Notes under the pieces: model-generated
The model's database searches: none
Seen by the model: only the letters and a program-made list of their open reading frames with translations
Told to the model about the DNA's origin: nothing
Origin: Ophioderma brevispina
Taxonomy: Eukaryota; Echinodermata; Ophiuroidea; Amphilepidida; Ophiodermatidae
DNA length: 64,000 nucleotides
Reading direction: 5' to 3'
Assembly (NCBI GenBank): GCA_023653785.1
Contig: JAMKCH010051315.1
Location: forward strand, 25,012 to 89,011
Part shown: piece after piece, positions 57,646 through 64,000 of the stretch
Position numbering within the stretch: the stretch's first letter is position 1
Layout: every line of letters starts with the position of its first letter
Translations under genes and position numbers: made by a program

Positions 57646-57738
57646 TCAAGACGTCTTCAGTGCATTGTATTTTCTCAGCAGCATCCGGACTGAGCCAAGT
57701 TCTCTTGTCACTTTCTCCAGCTCATCTTCCAACTTTTC
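57646..57738 (-). CDS. Terminal coding exon of a coiled-coil protein (candidate host gene)
   Basis: On the - strand a consensus acceptor CTGTTAACAG (57739-57748) is followed by 30 codons and a TGA stop (57646-57648). The peptide starts EKLEDELEKVTRELGSVRML and ends NALKTS. Its heptad-like Leu/Val spacing with E/K pairs is typical of a coiled coil. Codons show no damage, unlike every other coding segment in the window. I do not recognise the protein. The exon candidate at 63375-63463 is on the same strand and is also coiled coil, so they may be exons of one gene. Their phases do not join directly, so at least one more exon would lie between. Confidence 0.55.
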   Translation of the reverse strand, partial: EKLEDELEKVTRELGSVRMLLRKYNALKTS

Positions 57739-57834
57739 CTGTTAACAGAAATGGAAAAACATGAAAGTGAGGACAATATTCTGAAACCACCCATAATACA
57801 GAATAAACCATAAGGCAGCTATTATGAGGATATC

Positions 57835-57988
57835 AGCGAGGTTGCGGAAACCCATAAACGTCAAACGCATATGCCAATTTCGAATGTCTGTCTATTCAAA
57901 CTTACTCTCCTGTGACGAGATTTTCAATAGCCAGGCATTCAAAATAGGCATTTCTCGTCCGACGTTTATGGGTTTCCGTAACCTCGCT
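57835..57988. mobile_element. 154-bp near-palindromic MITE
   Basis: The left arm starts AGCGAGGTTGCGGAAACCCA; the right arm ends with its near-exact reverse complement (TGGGTTTCCGTAACCTCGCT). Inverted similarity extends about 60 bp inward, leaving a loop of about 30 bp. It lies about 100 bp upstream (on the - strand) of the terminal exon candidate, that is, within the presumed intron. Confidence 0.75.
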
Positions 57989-59083
57989 ACAGCAAATGCG
58001 AGGTCTCTATTGATTGAACTAGCTACTAGCTGGGAGGGCAGGTGTCGTTGCACTAAACAAGTCTATTGGCTTAGAGGTGAACACTGTACACGCACACACG
58101 CACGTTGTTGTAAAATAGACACATGTCACCTTTGAACTAGGTAGTTTTATAACTAGGCTATTGAACTGACAACACAGTAGCTCATGGCCACCCTGGGGTG
58201 GAGGGGGCTTGTATTCCAAGGTACATATCATGCTTGTGTACAAAAAATGCATAATTAGGGTCATTTTTCAAGATCTGGCGATGTACACACATATAATTTG
58301 TTTGGGATATCAAAAACACTGAATATAAACAGTTGGGGTATGTTTTTTACTTTGTAAATTTTGTGTTTCGGCATGATATTTTGAGTACTTGTAAATGGCA
58401 GTTTGATTTCATTTTATAGTAAAAACTGAGAAAAAATTGGATTCTTCGCTGTCTTCATCAATGATATTACAAGGATTGTGCATTGTCATTCCTTTCTCTT
58501 CTATACCTAGTCTTTATAAAACCTCACTATGAAGTAAAATCATACCAAAAATACTTGTTATGGTAACTTTTTAAACCAAGTAAATACATGGCTTAGGGTA
58601 CATTTTGAGAGGTCTACATCATCATGATATCCACTTGAATACAACATTTGGACAAGTTTTAATGACGACTCACTCTAGATAGATTAACCCACTGAAAACT
58701 CCCTGCCATTCATACAGATTTCTGATGGCTAAATTACGTTTACAGAGTTCTTTCAATAACAAGTAGCTTCCAAATAGCAAAGCTGCCGTCCCTCTTCAGT
58801 CCTACCACTATTCTTAACATGTTGCTGATTGGCTGTAAAGTATCATGTAAGTTTCATTGTGACCAGTTTAGCATCACGGGGGGGTGGTGGGGGGGGGGTG
58901 GGATTTTTACACATTGTGTTGATTTTGGCCCCAACCTGCTGATTTTTGCAAACAATCCATCATTATTCTTCTGTGTGTGTGTGGGGGGGGGGGAGAATAA
59001 AATTTTTTTTAAGGTTAAAAATTTCCCCCTGCCCGCCTCTGGCACTGCTACTGCTTAGCATGTAGTTCTCATGGGGTTAAGGT
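57989..59083. other. Presumed intron sequence, nothing else recognised
   Basis: Contains G-rich tracts at 58878-58902 and 58983-58993 and no supported exon or element. Confidence 0.35.
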
Positions 59084-59527
59084 GTATAGACCATTTGCAT
59101 GATCCCCATAATGCATCTCGTATTGTGCCCTTTGCATCGGGACTTGTACTCAGCCTCAATTCAGCTAAAACATATACGGTTAAGAGAGTAAGGAGAATAC
59201 CAGAAAACTTACCATATCTGTGACGTTGCACTATAGTTTTGTAATCGCTGGCAGATGACAAGTAGGGCACGTTATGAATCGAAATATCACTTTTTGTTGT
59301 GAATTTCAAACACCAGTGCCTCAATTTGTTTGTTCCTTTTGATATTCTTCTACATTTTTTATACGATTAAACTTCAAATAAAGGTACTTTGTATTGTAAT
59401 GTTTATGCACTGTTCGGCGCCACGGACGAACACCAAATTTTTTTTGTAAAATGAACTCTGGTACAAGTTCCCGCAATGTAAATGGGCCAATACGAGATGC
59501 ATTATGGGATCGTGCATCGTCTATTGC
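59084..59527. mobile_element. 444-bp MITE with about 68-bp inverted repeats
   Basis: The left arm (59084-59151) and right arm (59459-59527) share, in inverted orientation, CATAATGCATCTCGTATTG, GCATNATCCC and GGACTTGTAC. It has no coding function; the - strand reading frames across it run through the arms. Confidence 0.75.
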
Positions 59528-59842
59528 TTTATCTTTATATTGCATCACAGTCAGTTAACTGCTAATAAAATGGCAGGTCTACAAACAATTTCAGTTTTTG
59601 CGGGACATTTAATAGTAATGGGCAAAATTTTCTGTCACTGGTAGCAAAGCCCGCACATCACAAGCACATATCAAAATTCCTTATGGCGGTCCGGGTATGT
59701 TTTTGGTGCTCTCCAGTACAATCTGGCCGTTTTTACTTTTTTGTGTAAATCTTTGAACCAAATTTCAGATATATTGATTTCCTTTTTTCGGAAGCTTAAA
59801 CATTTCTGGCAGTGTCACAATAAAATAATAATAATATAAGTT

Positions 59843-60145
59843 ATAGAGGGCCATGTGGTCCCATGATGACGCCGACTCAATGACCAAAGTTGTGGGTTCG
59901 AGCCCCACTGTGCCAATTTGTTGTGCACTTGGGCAAGGCACTTTACCTCACTTGCTTCGTCGACCCAAGCGATATTACGGGTCGCTCTGTATGGGGGGAT
60001 GATTAATCTAAGTGCGGATAGGCATGTGCGCTTGGCCGGCTGCCGGCCTAGGTGAAGCGAAATGATTGTGACGATTTCCTAAAGGCAGCGTAATAAAATA
60101 GGGCACAGCGCTTGTATCATGTGGAAATGGCGCGTTGTTGTTGTG
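59843..60145 (+). mobile_element. tRNA-derived SINE with conserved central domain
   Basis: A B box GGTTCGAGCCC (59890-59901) is followed by TTGTGCACTTGGGCAAGGCA...CTTTACCTCACTTGC, a central motif I know from SINEs of many invertebrates. The 3' part contains GCACAGCGCTTGTATCATG. The A box is degenerate. Confidence 0.7.
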
Positions 60146-60369
60146 GGTTGTTAATTTTCTGCGGACCAGCGGCCCCATAGATATTTGTAGGCCTGGGGTC
60201 TAAGGTACAATTGATTGGGTTCTAGTTACTGTGGGGGTAAAATGTACTACTTTTTACATCTGTCATACTAAACTAGATTCAAATAGTTGCAGAGACATTT
60301 CTTTAAACTTTTTGAGTACGTAGTTAGAAATAATCAACACACCTGTTGTTGCAGGGTCCTCTCACTGAT

Positions 60370-61650
60370 GTGGTAAGTGGGTTAGAGCTGACTCCAAACT
60401 CTGTAGCAACAAATGCAAGATCGAGGTTTTTATTACTATTCATCTATACAGCACAAGCTGGTTTTGAACCAGGAATTTCTACCACTGATCACATAATGTT
60501 GCTAGCCGTACAAGAAAAAGCCATGAGTATAACAAAAGATCCCACTCAGCTTGCCTTTGTTGATATGAGAAGGCGTTTGACCCTGTTGAATTCAACCCTC
60601 TTCACAGCGCTGAAAACCAAGGAGTTGAACCAGGCCTACATCAAATCTTACGTGACCTTACAGTGCTGCCTCTTCCACCCTAAAGCTTCACAAGGACAGT
60701 GACAAGATCAAGCTAGAGAGGGGGACAAGACAGGGAGACAATATTTCACCCAAAACTCTTCACCTCATGCCTTCAAGATGCCATCGTAAAGGAGATGAAC
60801 TGGGAAGGAAGAGGGACTCAACAATGATGGTGAAAATCTCTCTCACCTATCTTTGCCGACGATTTTATCCTGATTGCCAAGTCACCAGAGGAATTGGAAG
60901 CATGCTAACATGACATTCACATCACCAGCAAACCTGTCGGAATCAGCATGCATGTTGGGGGAAACCAAAGTGATGTGTAATGACCACCAAGGAAGTCCGA
61001 GATAACGTAGACGGGAAAGTCATGAAGAGGTCAACAGCTACATCACCTGGGAAGAAGGTGCGTTTGTGATGGTGACTTACTGCCTGAGATCAGAAGGAGA
61101 ATTGGACTAGGCTGGGCAGCATTTGCAAACAGTGGAAAACATATGAAAAATACTAAGAGACCAGTATGGGAGTTAAAGAGAAAAGTGTTCAATTAATACA
61201 TTCTTCATGTTATGACATACGGCAGGGAAAGTGGGACTTTGAATAACACCACCGATGGAGATGCTTGCAGTTGCACAGAGGATGATGGAGCGAATCATGC
61301 TTGGCATCAGACTTAAGATTAAAAAGAGAAATTGCTGGATCCGATCAAAGACAGGAGTTACTGATATTATCACTGCATTAGGAGTGCCAACATAGATGGG
61401 CGTACGTTGCTAGACTGAAGGATAAAAGGTGCGACCATCAGACGTGACCAGAGTGGCCACCCCAAGAGAATGGACCCGAAAGCCAGGACGTCAAAAACCC
61501 AGATGAGAGCATGAAATTGAAAAAACAACTTGGTCCAGCTTGGACAAGAATGGCCAAAGATAGAGATGTGTGGAAGCATTCTAGGGAGGGGTTCCTCCTT
61601 CGTGAGTGATCAAAGCCCGGGATATGGATATGGATATCATCTAAACCAGA
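60370..61650 (+). pseudogene. LINE (non-LTR) reverse transcriptase remnant
   Basis: Fragments in order: AQAGFEPGISTTDHIMLL (60450-60505, RT fingers), LAFVDMRRRLTLLNS (the FVDxxKAFDS region, 60550-60595), ERGTRQGDNISPKLFT-type (60716-60765), a degraded palm where the FADD box should be (about 60850), EIRRRIGLG-AAF (61087-61120), LKRKVFN (about 61174) and a C-terminal WPP...GPAWTRMAKDREMWK-type segment (61455-61575). No apurinic endonuclease is found upstream, so it is probably 5'-truncated. Stops and frameshifts make it inactive. It lies in the presumed intron between the two exon candidates. Confidence 0.8.
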
Positions 61651-63374
61651 ATACAAGACTGGTATGCTACAATTTTAAGGAACTTTATTTTCACCAATAG
61701 TGAAACTTTTCAAAAATGATATTCAAATCTACATGCTCATGATATTGGAGAGAATGACTTAATGAGAGAATGACTAAAAGTAAACGCATCCCAATGTGGG
61801 TATGAAAGGACAAAATACCTCTATTCTGAGATAATTTTGGCCCTAGAATTATCTTTTCTGAATGAAGCTGTAGTATGACATGCACCAGGTCTAAATCAAC
61901 CTAAAGATGGACATACCAGTCTGAGTCACTTCAACCTAATCCCTTGCCGCTTGTGGCAATGTATAGTATAGTTAGTATCGGATAGATATGCCAACATGTG
62001 GGCTTACAAACTTGGTTGTCTAACAATCACTCCGATTAAGGGCCATGGTCCAATCGCTAATAGCCACATCCCCAGAACCCAGGTTTTACTGGAATGGTCA
62101 AAATTATTAAATTTTGCTATATGAAGAAAGCTAACTATTTTTTCCTCATTACTCTGAAATCTTAGAGCTAAAGAATGTTGGTTCGAAAGTTATGAACGAA
62201 AAATTTAGGGGGTTTTTCGGCCAATAGTATGTTCACGAGTTTACAATCACCTTTTTCCTCTCACATCAAAGTTGCCGATGGCGTTTGGTGGGTGGGTGGA
62301 ATTCTATCAAGATGAAATTGTTATTCCTTAATCGTTGCCAGTCCCCCTTTTAAGTGTTCTTTTAACAGCTTTTCGAACAGGATGATGCATGTATTTTATG
62401 GTAGACGAAATCAGTACATCACAGTGGAAACCATCTTGCAAAAAAAATATGCATACTCTATAACTCTCCAAAATCACGTGAAAAGCAAACACAAGAAATT
62501 GTGGGCTTTTGTTGGGCCCTCTTTTTGGGGGTCAATTTTTGGAAACTTAAGGTAATTTCTTCAGCACAAGCACAGCTTTGGTGTGTCTGACATATGTACA
62601 TAATCCAACCAAATACTGTCCGTTCCCTTTACAATCCTAGCTGTCCCTACACATCAAGATTCCTACTCATCGGTGTAACCCAGAGCGTAGGCTCTCCATG
62701 TGTACTCTTAGCCACTCCCAGGGTCCCCCTTGAGTGCATTATTGATGCAGTACCTACAACTAAGTACTCCTTGCCAAATTACACAAACCACTGGTAGAAA
62801 GCATCTATGTTTACTTAGCAGTACCCATCCGATAGTGTACTCTGCAGTTTGCCTGCTAGGTCACTGACGGTACCCATATAAGCCACCATAGTGGAGTACC
62901 TCTGCGCTACTCCATGGAGTACCGTCACAGGTACTCTCCTAACAGCTGCCTAGTAGGCAGCATTGCCAACCATAGAGGCGCCACAAACATTGCCATTGTT
63001 GTTTACGACTTTCTGATCATTTTCAAGCTAGTAACGTCTGTTAGTTTGATTGAGCAATCATCAAAAACCCCTAATATGACATTTTGTATAAACCTATAAC
63101 ATTATGTGCCAATATGTTAAATAATGGATACAATTACTGAAATAATCATCCATTTGCATGGGAGTACCCATGCAGGTACTCCAGCAATGGGGGGACTAGT
63201 GGTCAGGCTACTCTGTTTGTGGTAACCTCGTGGATGTTAACTATATCCCCCACCTTTTGCGGCCCAGGGCTATGTGTTACCCATGCAGGTGGGTAATCCG
63301 TGGCTACTTAACAGCTACTTCACAGGTACTCCCCATTAAGAAATTGGTTTGTGTCATCTGCACCACTATAATAC
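61651..63374. other. Presumed intron with GGTACTCC-rich segment
   Basis: From about 62640 to 63330 the motif GGTACTCC and its complement GGAGTACC (with GTACCCAT) recur more than ten times at irregular spacing, including CTCCATGGAGTACC at 62909-62922. No tandem unit is constant. The rest shows nothing recognisable. Confidence 0.45.
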
Positions 63375-63463
63375 CTTTTTCTTTTCTCCATCATCAGCTC
63401 ATCCAATCTCTTCTCATGCTCCTCTAGTTTCTGGATGATTTTATGACCAATCTCCTCAGGGTT
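63375..63463 (-). CDS. Internal coding exon of a coiled-coil protein (candidate host gene)
   Basis: On the - strand an acceptor TTTTTTTCGCAG ends at 63464 and a donor AAAAG-GTATTAT starts at 63374. The 89-bp exon reads NPEEIGHKIIQKLEEHEKRL followed by DELMMEKRK, without stops, in a heptad-compatible pattern. It ends two bases into a codon. The protein is not recognised. Confidence 0.55.
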
Positions 63464-64000
63464 CTGCGAAAAAAATCAACGCTTGACAAACCATTGATAT
63501 TCCTAAGAAACTCTTCTACTACGGTTATCATCACTAGAATGGGGTAGTCATTTAGCATTAAGTTAATTGTCATGTTAGTTCAAATTCAGTGAAACGCTGC
63601 ACTTTAAAACTGGAATAATAATGTGTCGCTTCCAACATAACACAATGTGACAAACCATTTCTAGTTCTAATGCTTTTGATTTTTTTTAACTTTTAAAATA
63701 AAGTCCATGGGGTACCAATCAGTTTGATCCAACCAGTATGCCTATTAGTTACAAACAAAATACAACTTTACTTGTTTGCTATTGTTTAGTCTGTATAGTG
63801 GATTAATTTCATGTTCAAATACTCTCATACACTGTCGAAGTACAAAGTAAATCAATCGATGCGCTGCGCATCATTATCGTGCCTTGCTACAAAAATGCAC
63901 TTATACACTCTTAGACACAGTCTAAATCGCGAGCGTTGAAGATACAAGCGCATATTAACGCTGTACAAAACAATTTTTCTAACACTGATACACAAAATCG
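63464..64000. other. Sequence upstream of the exon candidate, nothing recognised
   Basis: AT-rich, probably further intron of the same - strand gene. No additional exon could be supported. Confidence 0.35.

Noticed and set aside
59055..59548. Two - strand reading frames as exons of a gene
   Set aside because: They run through the inverted arms of the 444-bp MITE, which explains their openness.

Overview
This is a gene-poor, repeat-dense stretch of an animal genome, AT-rich by eye. Exon-sized open segments with splice signals, tRNA-derived SINEs, many short inverted-repeat elements, a Penelope-like element, Ty3/gypsy-like and LINE fragments and hAT-type transposon remains all point to a metazoan. 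Several decayed protein families match ones I know as multicopy, unannotated genes of marine invertebrates (echinoderms, hemichordates, amphioxus, cnidarians, molluscs). I favour a marine invertebrate, possibly an echinoderm, but cannot name the species. No prokaryotic operons, CRISPR arrays or rRNA were seen.

Layout. 1-15.4 kb: no recognisable gene. It holds inverted-repeat elements: one with G-run ends (699-1184), a tRNA-SINE (1557-1790), four copies of a roughly 360-bp element, a 1.3-kb foldback (6127-7428) and a 2.4-kb compound palindrome (9990-12360). 15.4-20.3 kb: a diverged minisatellite, three copies of a tRNA-Thr-headed SINE, then a long frameshifted pseudogene. Its surviving motifs resemble the acidic core of FEN/XPG/PIN nucleases, and a G-run element interrupts it. 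20.3-22.6 kb: mostly noncoding, with one short inverted-repeat element.

22.6-46.9 kb: one large satellite locus. A 73-75-bp unit, always in the same orientation, appears in five blocks. Between the blocks lie Ty3/gypsy integrase fragments (three copies), a linked zinc-finger/Pro-rich segment (two copies), a 5.8-kb hAT-like transposon with its own CCCTTAAACCC-type minisatellite, a roughly 180-bp tandem repeat, and two elements inserted at the same TTA(A) of the satellite unit. One of these two has ends that look like splice sites. Paralogous copies in about 25-45.5 kb differ mainly by single-base indels, so part of this interval may be poorly polished long-read sequence.

46.9-56.7 kb: a duplicated 0.7-kb repeat, a second decayed multicopy gene family (47.74-50.56 kb, + strand), a Penelope-like element (50.56-51.78 kb, - strand) and a hAT-like transposase remnant (55.74-56.70 kb). 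56.7-64 kb: two exon-like segments on the - strand (63375-63463 and 57646-57738) encode coiled coil and may belong to a resident host gene. Its putative introns carry two hairpin/inverted-repeat elements, a SINE and a decayed LINE reverse transcriptase.

Apart from the two exon candidates, every recognisable coding segment is broken. The window is best read as a transposon and satellite graveyard in which nested insertions give the order of events.
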